A stretch of 42,721 nucleotides of DNA, taken from assembly GCA_964577715.1 (NCBI GenBank), contig CAZOAA010000011.1, positions 1-42,721 on the forward strand, read 5' to 3'. Positions 7,394 to 15,405 of the stretch are shown piece by piece (the stretch's first letter is position 1; every line of letters starts with the position of its first letter). A program made the translations under genes and the position numbers. The notes under the pieces were generated by a model. That model worked only from the letters and a program-made list of their open reading frames with translations. It was not told where the DNA came from and did not search any database. Source of the DNA: SUP05 sp964577715. Lineage in GTDB: Bacteria; Pseudomonadota; Gammaproteobacteria; PS1; Pseudothioglobaceae.

Positions 7394-8386
7394 ATGAACA
7401 AAGACAATAAATTAATGGTTTATCAGGCAAAGAACGGTGCAATTGAGCTTAAAGGTGATATTACTAATGAAACTGTATGGGCAAGTCAAAAACAACTTTC
7501 TCAAGTTTTTGGTGTAAGCACTCCTACAATCAATGAACATATAAAAAGTATATTTAAAACTGAAGAATTAAATAAGTCTTCAACTATTAGGAAATTCCTA
7601 ATAGTTCAAAAAGAAGGTGCTAGAGAGGTTTCTCGTAATATCGATCATTATAATTTGGATATGATTATCTCTGTTGGATACAAGGTTAACTCTAAAACTG
7701 CCACCAAATTTAGAAAATGGGCAACTCAAACGCTAAAACAACACATTACTCAAGGTTTTACTATTAACCCATCACGTATTGAGCAAAATTATGCTGATTT
7801 TATGCAAGCGGTGGATGAGGTAAAAATACTCACTAGCAATAACACTCTGCTAAAAACAGACGATGTATTGGCGTTAATCAAAAGCTTTGCCCACACTTGG
7901 TTTTCACTTGAATCGTTTGATGAAGACAAGCTACCTAAAGGCGGCTTAACCAAACAAGATATTCAGCTAGAAGCTAGCACTTTATATGAAGCAGTGGCTC
8001 AATTAAAGAAAGGTTTGATTGCTAATAATCAAGCTACCCAGCTGTTTGCCCAAGAAAAGAAAAAAGATACTTTAGCAGGCATCTTTGGCAATGTTTTTCA
8101 ATCTGTATTTGGTGAAGATGCTTATCCAACCGTTGAAGAAAAAGCCGCACATTTGCTTTATTTTATTGTTAAAAATCATCCATTTAATGACGGCAATAAG
8201 CGCACAGGTGCGTTTTCTTTTATCTGGTTTTTGCAAAAAGCCCAGCTTGATTTTAGAGCCAAAATCACCCCAGAGGCGCTAACGGCAATTACTTTACTGA
8301 TTGCTCAAAGCAACCCAGTAGATAAAGATAAGGTCATTGGTTTAGTAGTTGTGTTGTTAATAGGTGATCGCCATGAATCTGTTTAA
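7394..8386 (+). CDS. RhuM-family protein with C-terminal Fic/Doc domain
   Basis: 330 residues. The N-terminal part (1-125) matches the RhuM virulence-protein family, a DNA-binding-like module (TVWASQKQLSQVFGVSTPTI). The C-terminal part is a Fic/Doc fold carrying HPFNDGNKRTG at 262-272, which has all catalytic positions. The K after GN is the Doc-type variant; Doc enzymes phosphorylate EF-Tu and other Fic enzymes add AMP. RhuM-Fic fusions are widespread on islands and phages. The gene overlaps the following HTH gene by 14 bases. The last eight residues (GDRHESV end) run through that overlap and may be an extension gained when the two genes were joined. A strong promoter lies upstream. Confidence 0.85.
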   Translation: MNKDNKLMVYQAKNGAIELKGDITNETVWASQKQLSQVFGVSTPTINEHIKSIFKTEELNKSSTIRKFLIVQKEGAREVSRNIDHYNLDMIISVGYKVNSKTATKFRKWATQTLKQHITQGFTINPSRIEQNYADFMQAVDEVKILTSNNTLLKTDDVLALIKSFAHTWFSLESFDEDKLPKGGLTKQDIQLEASTLYEAVAQLKKGLIANNQATQLFAQEKKKDTLAGIFGNVFQSVFGEDAYPTVEEKAAHLLYFIVKNHPFNDGNKRTGAFSFIWFLQKAQLDFRAKITPEALTAITLLIAQSNPVDKDKVIGLVVVLLIGDRHESV

Positions 8387-8657
8387 CAGTATCGAACAAG
8401 GATTAGATGAGGCAGTTGTATTTGCTAAAGGAAAAACACCAAAGGCAGTCGTTCATAATATTGATCCAATAGATGTAAAAAATATTCGTGCTAATGTTGG
8501 TATGAGTCAGAATGAATTTGCCGATGCTTTTGGTATTAGTGTTAGTACGCTTCGTCATTGGGAGCGTGGAGATAGAACGCCTAGAGGCCCGGCGTTAGTA
8601 CTGCTTAATGTAGTGGCTAAAGAGCCTCAGACAGTATTAAGAGCTTTGAGTAATTAA
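8373..8657 (+). CDS. HTH antitoxin-like regulator (HigA/NadS type)
   Basis: 94 residues. An XRE-type helix-turn-helix spans about 34-70 (IRANVGMSQNEFADAFGISV, then TLRHWERGDRTPRGPA), as in HigA-like antitoxins that repress their own operon. The ATG at 8373 is preferred over GTG at 8364 because AGGTG at 8362-8366 is well placed for it. HigA-type genes usually follow a RelE/HigB toxin; here the upstream partner is the RhuM-Fic gene, which it overlaps. It may be the antitoxin of that Fic/Doc protein or a survivor of a lost RelE pair. Confidence 0.8.
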   Translation: MNLFNSIEQGLDEAVVFAKGKTPKAVVHNIDPIDVKNIRANVGMSQNEFADAFGISVSTLRHWERGDRTPRGPALVLLNVVAKEPQTVLRALSN

Positions 8658-8672
8658 TAATAGGGGATTGCA

Positions 8673-9185
8673 ATGATTGTATTTAAGAGAATATTAAAAA
8701 TATTACTAATAGGTGTTTTTCTAGGCGCTTATCCGCTATCTTATGCGCAAGAATACTCTCACCCGAGTGTTACTCGCCTGATTAAAGCAGATAATGACCC
8801 TGTTGGTGTGGTGTTTGAGTTGATTGAAAATGATAAAAACACTTGGCAATGGGCAGCACCCATGATTAAAGGGTTAAGAGATCAGTTAAAAGAGAAATAT
8901 CCAGATATTGAGATTGCCGTTGTTTCCCATGGGCGCGAGCAGTTTCAGTTGATTAAGAAAAGAGCCGAGCGCCAAAAGGCGTCAATATCCATATTAGAAG
9001 ATTTGGTACGCAAAGAGAATGTTGATTTGCATGTTTGTGGTACGCATTCATCGTGGTTTGACATTGATCCGAGTAGTTATATTGATATTGTTGATGTGGC
9101 AGTGAGTGGGCCGGCTAAGATTAATGATTATATTAATTTAGGGTATCAGCCAGTTCAACTCTATTACAAAAAGCCAAAAAAATAG
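8673..9185 (+). CDS. Secreted DsrE/DsrF-like protein
   Basis: 170 residues: a signal peptide (KRILKILLIGVFLGAYPLSYA) and then a DsrE/YchN-type alpha/beta fold of about 140 residues. A single Cys, C122 in LHVCGTHSSW, lies at the place where DsrE-like proteins keep their active Cys. Cytoplasmic DsrE/TusD proteins relay persulfide sulfur; exported versions of the fold are common in sulfur bacteria, but their job is not well defined. AGGGGATT gives it a good ribosome site. The context (toxin-antitoxin genes on both sides) does not explain it. Confidence 0.75.
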   Translation: MIVFKRILKILLIGVFLGAYPLSYAQEYSHPSVTRLIKADNDPVGVVFELIENDKNTWQWAAPMIKGLRDQLKEKYPDIEIAVVSHGREQFQLIKKRAERQKASISILEDLVRKENVDLHVCGTHSSWFDIDPSSYIDIVDVAVSGPAKINDYINLGYQPVQLYYKKPKK

Positions 9186-9190
9186 TAAAT

Positions 9191-9424
9191 ATGAGCAAAT
9201 TATTAAAAAGATCAACAGTGTATTTTGAAGAAGACCTTCATCAAGCATTAAAGATTAAGTCTGCAACAACCCATCAATCGGTTTCAGAGATGGTGAATGA
9301 AGCTGTTCGCTATTCACTAAAAGAAGATCAGGAAGATCTTGCTGCTTTTAACGATAGATCATCTGAGAAAGTCATAAGTTTCGAGGCCTTAATCAATGAT
9401 CTGAAGGCACATAGAAAAATATAA
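9191..9424 (+). CDS. Ribbon-helix-helix antitoxin, apparently without toxin
   Basis: 77 residues. The start LKRSTVYFEEDLHQALKIKS is the DNA-binding ribbon plus helix of CopG/RelB-type antitoxins; the acidic middle and the ending EALINDLKAHRKI is the toxin-binding tail seen in RelE/ParE partners. No toxin gene follows: the next 100 bases code for nothing longer than 17 residues before the convergent hemH ends. It may be an orphan left after loss of its toxin. Confidence 0.75.
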   Translation: MSKLLKRSTVYFEEDLHQALKIKSATTHQSVSEMVNEAVRYSLKEDQEDLAAFNDRSSEKVISFEALINDLKAHRKI

Positions 9425-9527
9425 TTTTATACTGAAGAGTTAGAAGGGCACTGAATGATTGATTTGAAAGACGTGCATTATGCTTTCAATTTACATTATT
9501 TAACATAATATAAATTATGCGAAGTTA

Positions 9528-10502
9528 TTATAAATATTTAGAAATAATGCCTGAAAGTGCTTTAATATGGTCATTACGGTCGTTTAACGCTGGAATGTAG
9601 CCAAACTTTTTGCCGCCAGCCTCTATAAAATATCCTCTATTCTCCTTGTCGATTTCTTCTAGAGTTTCTAAACAATCAACGGAAAAACCTGGGCAAATCA
9701 CTTGCACATGCTTAGCGCCATTTTTTGCTAAAGATTCTAAGCTGCTTTTAGTTTTAGGCTTTAGCCACTCTTCACGGCCAAATATTGACTGAAAACACAA
9801 CTGATACTCATCTTCTTGTAAATTAAGCGCTTTAGCGAGCAATTCGGTTGTTTTAACGCAATGGTCATAATAAACGTCACCATTATCGACAAAACGCTGT
9901 GGAATACCATGAAATGAGATCATTAGCTTATCTGGCTTGCCGTGTTGAGCCTGATGCTCATTGACTGAATTGGCTAAAGATTGAATATAGCCGTCATTTT
10001 GATAGTAATCATTGATAAATGACATTTCTGGCTTGTTATTCCAGTTATTAAGTGCTTTATTGACCGCATCAAAGGTTGAAAGGGTTGTAGTAGTAGAATA
10101 TTGTGGATAAAGAGGCAGAATGATAATTTTTGTGCAGTTGCTTTCTTTTAACTTTTTAAGTGCCGAATCAATAGATGGATTGCCGTAACGCATACCTATT
10201 TCAAATATCAAATCATCATGCTCATTGAGTAGTATTTTTTTAATGCCTTGAAGTTGTAAATTAGAGATATTAAGTAGTGGCGAACCAGGGCCAAAACTGT
10301 CCCAAATTTTAGCGTAATTTTTAGCAGATTTTGCTGGTCGTATATTTAAAATAATTACATTTAAAGCCAACCACCAAATTAGTTTGTTAGTGGGCTGAAT
10401 TACTCGATCATCTGAGAGAAATTCTTTTAAATATCGCTTTAAAGCAGGCTTTGTAGGCTCATCTGGCGTACCAAGATTGGTGAGTAAAATTCCAGTTTTC
10501 AT
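9528..10502 (-). CDS. hemH: Ferrochelatase
   Basis: 324 residues, full length. It inserts iron into protoporphyrin IX, the last step of protoheme synthesis. Visible landmarks are the N-terminal GILLTNLGTPDEP, the SFHGIPQRFVDNGDVYYDHC segment with the metal-binding His, and the C-terminal CPGFSVDCLETLEEI with the catalytic Glu. It overlaps the upstream thioredoxin-like gene by one base. This is the first clear housekeeping gene at the right border of the left-hand island. Confidence 0.96.
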   Translation of the reverse strand: MKTGILLTNLGTPDEPTKPALKRYLKEFLSDDRVIQPTNKLIWWLALNVIILNIRPAKSAKNYAKIWDSFGPGSPLLNISNLQLQGIKKILLNEHDDLIFEIGMRYGNPSIDSALKKLKESNCTKIIILPLYPQYSTTTTLSTFDAVNKALNNWNNKPEMSFINDYYQNDGYIQSLANSVNEHQAQHGKPDKLMISFHGIPQRFVDNGDVYYDHCVKTTELLAKALNLQEDEYQLCFQSIFGREEWLKPKTKSSLESLAKNGAKHVQVICPGFSVDCLETLEEIDKENRGYFIEAGGKKFGYIPALNDRNDHIKALSGIISKYL

Positions 10503-10852
10503 TAAAATTTTTCTAGATTTTGATCAATAAAATCACGCACAAAGTCATGAGTTTGTGCTGAGTGAAAACGCCCAACTTCTTCGCCTTTAATAAAGGCAAT
10601 AACAGTTGGAAAACCACGTACAGAAAATTGCCCAGCAATCTTCATATTTTCATCCTCAGCCTCAAGTTTTGTAAGTGCAAATTCGCTCTCATTATACCCC
10701 GCTGCAACGCTAGTAAGTATAGGCTCTAAAATTCGACATGGTCCGCACCAATCGGCTGAAATATCCAAAATTACAAGTTGCTCATAAGAGCGATCAATCA
10801 CTAAAGAGTCAAAAGTGTCGATCGAAACGTCTTGTGAGACAACCTTAGACAT
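10502..10852 (-). CDS. Thioredoxin-like protein
   Basis: 116 residues of a single thioredoxin fold: the redox site ADWCGPCRI near residues 34-42 and the cis-proline loop GFPTVIAF near 80. No signal peptide, so it is cytoplasmic. It differs from the main thioredoxin in its longer N-terminus, so I give no symbol. It shares one base with hemH and is followed 11 bases upstream by the end of the SH3-anchor gene, so the three genes may be one transcript. A role as disulfide reductant is expected from the intact WCGPC. Confidence 0.88.
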   Translation of the reverse strand: MSKVVSQDVSIDTFDSLVIDRSYEQLVILDISADWCGPCRILEPILTSVAAGYNESEFALTKLEAEDENMKIAGQFSVRGFPTVIAFIKGEEVGRFHSAQTHDFVRDFIDQNLEKF

Positions 10853-10863
10853 ATAGAATAATA

Positions 10864-11448
10864 TTAGAGTCGGATAGTGTTAAAACTCTCATTCTTTTTT
10901 CGTAATATTAGTGAAAAAATAATACTAATAACAACACCTAACACTAAACCTAAAAGAGCAAATATCCACTCAATACTATCAGTAGCTGGGAGGGAATCAA
11001 CTTGCGCTTTAAGCATCGTATTTTGATCGGATAAAGCTTTATTTTCAACATTTAATTGATCATTAAATGCTTTAATATCAATGGTTTTAGAGGATAATTG
11101 CTTGTTTTTATTTTGAAGTAATAATAATTCTTTTTCTAGCTTTTGAAGCTTTGAATTGTCTATTTTAGTAGTGGTTTTAGCTAGTTTTTTTGGAGCTTGA
11201 TCTGTTAATTTATTAGACAAAATCCAGCCAGTAGTATCACCAAAAGAAACTTGAGACCAGCCAGAGTAGTGCAAGGTTAATAAGTCTAATTGAGTGTCTT
11301 TAGGCAAGTGTTTGATAATATTTGTATCACTATTATTAGTTTTATCTGATCTTAAGGGTGAATTATCTTCCAAAACATAGGTAACGGAAGTGGCAAAAAC
11401 ATTAAGAGATAAAAGTAAAAAGACAATTAAGGAAATATATTTTTTCAT
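10864..11448 (-). CDS. SH3-domain membrane-anchored protein (YgiM-like)
   Basis: 194 residues: signal peptide (MKKYISLIVFLLLSLNVFA), a bacterial SH3 domain (LRSDKTNNSDTNIIKHLPKD, then GWSQVSFGDTTGWILSNKL), a coiled coil rich in Leu/Lys/Asn, and a C-terminal membrane helix (WIFALLGLVLGVVISIIFSL) with a basic tail. This is the layout of the TIGR04211/YgiM family, periplasmic proteins held in the inner membrane. The start at 11448 is chosen because it puts the signal peptide first; a longer frame to 11535 would add 29 residues. The 180 bases upstream hold no other gene. Confidence 0.8.
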   Translation of the reverse strand: MKKYISLIVFLLLSLNVFATSVTYVLEDNSPLRSDKTNNSDTNIIKHLPKDTQLDLLTLHYSGWSQVSFGDTTGWILSNKLTDQAPKKLAKTTTKIDNSKLQKLEKELLLLQNKNKQLSSKTIDIKAFNDQLNVENKALSDQNTMLKAQVDSLPATDSIEWIFALLGLVLGVVISIIFSLILRKKNESFNTIRL

Positions 11449-11715
11449 GGAAGGGTATTTTATAAAATTAGCCACTAGTATAAGCAAAAATGCATTGAAA
11501 AACACAAAAATAGGGGTAAATTTTAATAAAATCATTAAAAATCAATGACTTATGTAAATATTTTAAACACCTTCATTTTTAAACGATTAAAGGGTGTGCC
11601 AACACATAATATAGTTTTTATAAAAAAGTCTCTAAAATCTAAAATTTTAAGCTAGCTAGTGATAATTGCTCTGAAAATTGCTTTTTGATAAAAATATAAC
11701 AATTATTATCTTTAG

Positions 11716-12138
11716 TTAAGTTTGCTTTTGAATAAAAAAACCAGTTAGTCGATATTTTTGGTTTGGACTAGTTGGTCGATCTGGAATTGTTAATTCAAAA
11801 AAACCACATTTTATGAGTGGATTTAAAATATCTTGCTTAAATTTTGTTTTATTTGTTCTTCCTGAAATTTTTATGAGCTCTGAAGCAGAACTTTCAACCT
11901 TGCATTTTTTTAAAATTTTGACTTGGTCACTGCTTATTTTTTCATAGTTACAGCTTAGTCCCTTCTTGATCCCTGATGCTCTTTTTATGCTTTCACTATC
12001 ATTGTTTTTTGATTTATATAGATCTTGTTGATAAGATTTTTTTTCACCACTTTTACTGCTTTTAAAATCTTTATTCCACTGCTCGTCTTCGTTGGAATTT
12101 GGTGTTTTTTTATTTTTTTTATTCCTTCCAAAAAACAT
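11716..12138 (-). CDS. Charged protein with Fic-like C-terminal winged helix
   Basis: 140 residues. The first 80 are Lys/Ser/Asn-rich and probably disordered. Residues about 80-135 resemble the winged-helix tail found at the C-terminus of many Fic proteins and RecG-like ATP-binding regulators: GRTNKTKFKQDILNPLI, then FELTIPDRPTSPNQKYRLT. Here the module stands alone without any enzyme part, so the gene may be a detached domain or a small DNA-binding regulator. It is flanked by core genes; neither neighbour suggests a role. Confidence 0.6.
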   Translation of the reverse strand: MFFGRNKKNKKTPNSNEDEQWNKDFKSSKSGEKKSYQQDLYKSKNNDSESIKRASGIKKGLSCNYEKISSDQVKILKKCKVESSASELIKISGRTNKTKFKQDILNPLIKCGFFELTIPDRPTSPNQKYRLTGFFIQKQT

Positions 12139-12277
12139 TAGCGCACAGTAGAGATAAGTAAAAGATGGCTCAAGTTTAACAAAAAACTGATTTTTTGGGT
12201 TGTGGAATTTTAAAAATCACTTGATTTTTGGTGAATTTAATCCTTTTATTTCACTTAAAAGGGCTGTTTATTTGCCT

Positions 12278-13054
12278 TTATTGACTTAATATTTGGTCTA
12301 AGAATAGGCGCAATCTATCTGATTCTGGGTTTTTAAAGAAGGATTCTGGCTCGTTTTGTTCGATAATTTGCCCTTCATCCATAAAAATAATACGATCTGC
12401 TACCTTTTTAGCAAAGCCCATTTCATGGGTAACGCAGATCATAGTAATACCCTCTTTTGCTAGCTCTACCATTACATCTAGCACCTCTGAGATCATTTCT
12501 GGATCAAGTGCTGAGGTTGGCTCATCAAAGAGCATGATTTTTGGTGATGTGCATAGTGCTCTAGCTATTGCTACGCGCTGTTGCTGCCCGCCACTGAGCT
12601 GATTTGGGTATTTTTCTGCTTGATCCTTAATGCCTACCCTATCAAGTAGTTTTAAGGCCTTTTCTCTGGCCTCTTGCTTGGTTTCATGATGCACCCAAAT
12701 TGGTGCTAGGGCAAGGTTATCAATAATGCTTAAGTGAGGAAAAAGGTTAAAGTGCTGAAATACCATTGACACTTCAGAACGAACCTGCCTGATTTTTTTT
12801 ACATCATCGCTAAGTACAACACCGTCAACAATAATTTCACCTTCTTGAAACTTTTCTAGGAAGTTTACACAGCGAATTAAGGTTGATTTACCGCTACCAG
12901 AAGGGCCGCAAACAACAATAATCTCCCCCTCTTTTACTTTTAGATTGATATTATTAAGTGATTGAAACTCTCCATACCATTTGTTTAGGTTGTTAATTTC
13001 GATAATATCACAGCAGTTTTTTTCGCCGATGTCTTTGTTTATTATATTACTCAT
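12278..13054 (-). CDS. aapP: Amino-acid ABC transporter ATP-binding protein
   Basis: 258 residues, a single ABC ATPase of the polar-amino-acid class: Walker A GPSGSGKST, the Q-loop VFQHFNLFPH, signature LSGGQQQRVAIARAL and Walker B IMLFDEPTSALDP. It powers the AapQ/AapM channel encoded just upstream (11 bases away). Last gene of the aapJQMP set; a short hairpin AAAAATCA/TGATTTTT at 12212-12229 lies beyond it but is a weak terminator. Confidence 0.93.
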   Translation of the reverse strand: MSNIINKDIGEKNCCDIIEINNLNKWYGEFQSLNNINLKVKEGEIIVVCGPSGSGKSTLIRCVNFLEKFQEGEIIVDGVVLSDDVKKIRQVRSEVSMVFQHFNLFPHLSIIDNLALAPIWVHHETKQEAREKALKLLDRVGIKDQAEKYPNQLSGGQQQRVAIARALCTSPKIMLFDEPTSALDPEMISEVLDVMVELAKEGITMICVTHEMGFAKKVADRIIFMDEGQIIEQNEPESFFKNPESDRLRLFLDQILSQ

Positions 13055-13065
13055 AGTTTTTTCTT

Positions 13066-14163
13066 TTATATTTTATGTTCTGTGCTAAAGCGTACTTCCA
13101 GTGATTTTGCATAACGACTCATAGAGTATAGGATAGCCCACATTACTATGGTTACAAATACATAGCCTTCTGTTTCTCTACCTAGCCAGTTTTCATCACT
13201 GGTTGTTAAATGTACCATTGCTAGCATATCAAATAGGCCAATGATTAGTACTAGCGTTGTATCTTTAAATAATGCAATAAATGAACCCACAATATTTGGA
13301 ATAGATATTTTTAGGGCTTGGGGCAAGATAATAAGTACGGTTTTTTGATAAAAACTAAGGCCTATAGCATCTGCAGCTTCATACTGCCCTCTTGGGATGG
13401 CTTGTAGTCCTCCTCGAATAACTTCAGCAATATAGGCGGTTTGGAACATGGTGATACCAATAAGTGCTCGTAAGAGTTTATCCATATTCATGCCTTCAGT
13501 AAAAAATAACGGTAAGACTACTGAAGCCATAAATAAAATAGTAATGAGCGGAACACCACGAATAAATTCAATATAAATAACTGAAAGAAACTTAATTGCT
13601 TTCATTTCAGACTGTCTGCCTAAAGCCAATAGAATACCTAAAGGAAAAGAGGCAACAATACCAACTGCGGCTACAATAACGGTTAGCATTAGACCGCCCC
13701 ATTTATGGGTTTCAATAATGCTTAAACCCAAACCTCCATAAAGTAAGAAAAAAGAAATAATCGGGTAGATAACTATCATGGCAATAATAAATTTTATTTT
13801 GTATTCAGAGCTGCCCATTGTTCGAGCAATCAGTATAAATGCTGCCCCTAATGCTAATACCGTCTGTGGACGCCAATATTGGTCTTGCGGATAGAACCCG
13901 TAAGTATATAAATTAAGCTTTTCAAATACATAGCTCCAACAAGCCCCTTCTTTAGAACATTGATCGTTTGATACCTGCGCAAAAGTTGCATCGAAAAACA
14001 TCCAATCAGCCAGTGGCGGAATAATTAAATAGAGCAGATATATAGCAAACAGCGTTAAAACACTATTAAACAGTGAAGAAAATAGATTTTCTCTAAGCCA
14101 AAGAATAAGCCCTATTTGAGAAACTGGCGGAGATTTAGGTGATTGTAACTTGTAAGTTGGCAC
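13066..14163 (-). CDS. aapM: General L-amino acid ABC transporter permease
   Basis: 365 residues. A long N-terminal extension with one membrane segment and a periplasmic loop containing SNDQCSKEGACWSYV is typical of AapM/BztC and not of simpler HisM-type permeases. The C-terminal half has the transporter core and the EAA loop (GQYEAADAIGLSFYQKTVLI). It pairs with AapQ. Two bases separate it from aapQ. Confidence 0.92.
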   Translation of the reverse strand: MPTYKLQSPKSPPVSQIGLILWLRENLFSSLFNSVLTLFAIYLLYLIIPPLADWMFFDATFAQVSNDQCSKEGACWSYVFEKLNLYTYGFYPQDQYWRPQTVLALGAAFILIARTMGSSEYKIKFIIAMIVIYPIISFFLLYGGLGLSIIETHKWGGLMLTVIVAAVGIVASFPLGILLALGRQSEMKAIKFLSVIYIEFIRGVPLITILFMASVVLPLFFTEGMNMDKLLRALIGITMFQTAYIAEVIRGGLQAIPRGQYEAADAIGLSFYQKTVLIILPQALKISIPNIVGSFIALFKDTTLVLIIGLFDMLAMVHLTTSDENWLGRETEGYVFVTIVMWAILYSMSRYAKSLEVRFSTEHKI

Positions 14164-14165
14164 TG

Positions 14166-15341
14166 TTATCTTCCCTTAATGCTCATCTTATGATTCACAA
14201 TATTTAAAATTAAAGAAATAATGAGTGATATCGTTAAATATACCGCCATGGTCATTAGAATAATTTCAACTGCTTGACCGACTTGGTTAAGTACTGTACC
14301 TGCAAAAGTACTAACTAACTCTGAATAACCAATAGCTGCAGCCAATGATGAGTTTTTGGTTAGGTTTAAGTATTGGTTAATAATAGGAGGGATGGCTACT
14401 CTTAATGCTTGCGGTAATACGACTAGTTTGAGCGATTGTACTTCAGTTAAGCCCATGGCCGCCGCCGCTTCTTTTTGCCCTTTATCGACCGATTCAATGC
14501 CAGATCGAATTGCCTCGGCAATATAGGTTGCGGTATAAACGCTAAGTGCAAAAGCTAAAGACAGAAACTCTGGCGAAAGAGTCATACCACCTTTAAAGTT
14601 AAACCCCTTGAGTGCTGGGTAATCAAGATACAAAGGTGAACCCAATAAAAAATATACCAAAACTGGAAGGCCAACTATCAATAACAGTGAATAACCAAAG
14701 GTATGTGTTTCAATACCTGTGTCATCGTGCTTTTTATTAAAAAATCGCTTCATAGCAATGGTAAGAATAATGCCCACCACAAAAGCAATAATAACCCAAA
14801 TAAAGCCGTCTTCAGCAATAGGTTTGGGCATGTAGATTCCTCTTAAATTAACAAAGATAGAATCAAAAAATTCAATACTTTTACGAGGATGTGGAAAACT
14901 AATAAGTGCAATGTTGTACCAAAAAAGAATTTGTAATAAGATTGGAATGTTTCTAAAAAGTTCAATATAGCCACCTGCTAACTTGGCAATTAGATAATTG
15001 TTAGACAATCTGGCGATACCGATAATAAGGCCAATTAGTGAGGCAAATAAAATACCGACTAGAGACACCACAATGGTGTTAATTAGCCCGACATAAAATA
15101 CGGTGAGGTTGGTAGAGCTTGAAGAGTAATCTATCAAATATTCGGCAATATCAAAGCCGGATTCTGCTTCTAGAAAACCAAAACCTGTTTTAATACCGCG
15201 TGATTCAATATTGATAAACATGTTATCAATGGCGCTATAGAAAAAATAAGCAATGGCTAGCAGAGCAATGACTTGGAATAAGAATGCCCTTACTTCGTTG
15301 TTGTAGAGAAAAGAAAAGATTGACTTAGCTTTAGTCGACAT
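14166..15341 (-). CDS. aapQ: General L-amino acid ABC transporter permease
   Basis: 391 residues with eight or so membrane segments. The FRNIPILLQILFWYN block and the EAA loop GQKEAAAAMGLTEVQSLKLVV identify the AapQ/BztB family, in which an additional loop of about 100 residues sits between early membrane helices. Partner of AapM. It is separated from aapJ by a hairpin terminator, so it is likely made in smaller amounts than the binding protein. Confidence 0.92.
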   Translation of the reverse strand: MSTKAKSIFSFLYNNEVRAFLFQVIALLAIAYFFYSAIDNMFINIESRGIKTGFGFLEAESGFDIAEYLIDYSSSSTNLTVFYVGLINTIVVSLVGILFASLIGLIIGIARLSNNYLIAKLAGGYIELFRNIPILLQILFWYNIALISFPHPRKSIEFFDSIFVNLRGIYMPKPIAEDGFIWVIIAFVVGIILTIAMKRFFNKKHDDTGIETHTFGYSLLLIVGLPVLVYFLLGSPLYLDYPALKGFNFKGGMTLSPEFLSLAFALSVYTATYIAEAIRSGIESVDKGQKEAAAAMGLTEVQSLKLVVLPQALRVAIPPIINQYLNLTKNSSLAAAIGYSELVSTFAGTVLNQVGQAVEIILMTMAVYLTISLIISLILNIVNHKMSIKGR

Positions 15342-15354
15342 AGGATTAATTAAG

Positions 15355-15387
15355 AAAAAGCCAGCTTAATTAATTGAGCTGGCTTTT
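15355..15387 (-). terminator. Hairpin with T-run between aapJ and aapQ
   Basis: AAAAGCCAGCT and AGCTGGCTTTT form an 11-bp perfect stem around a ten-base AT loop. Read on the minus strand it lies just after the aapJ stop and before aapQ. A partial terminator here is the usual way to make more periplasmic binding protein than transporter. The stem also works in the other direction. Confidence 0.8.
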
Positions 15388-15405
15388 ATTAATCAGAAAA
15401 GTTGT

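Noticed and set aside
8085..8282. 65-residue frame inside rhuM-fic
   Set aside because: It overlaps the Fic catalytic motif in another frame; no independent support.
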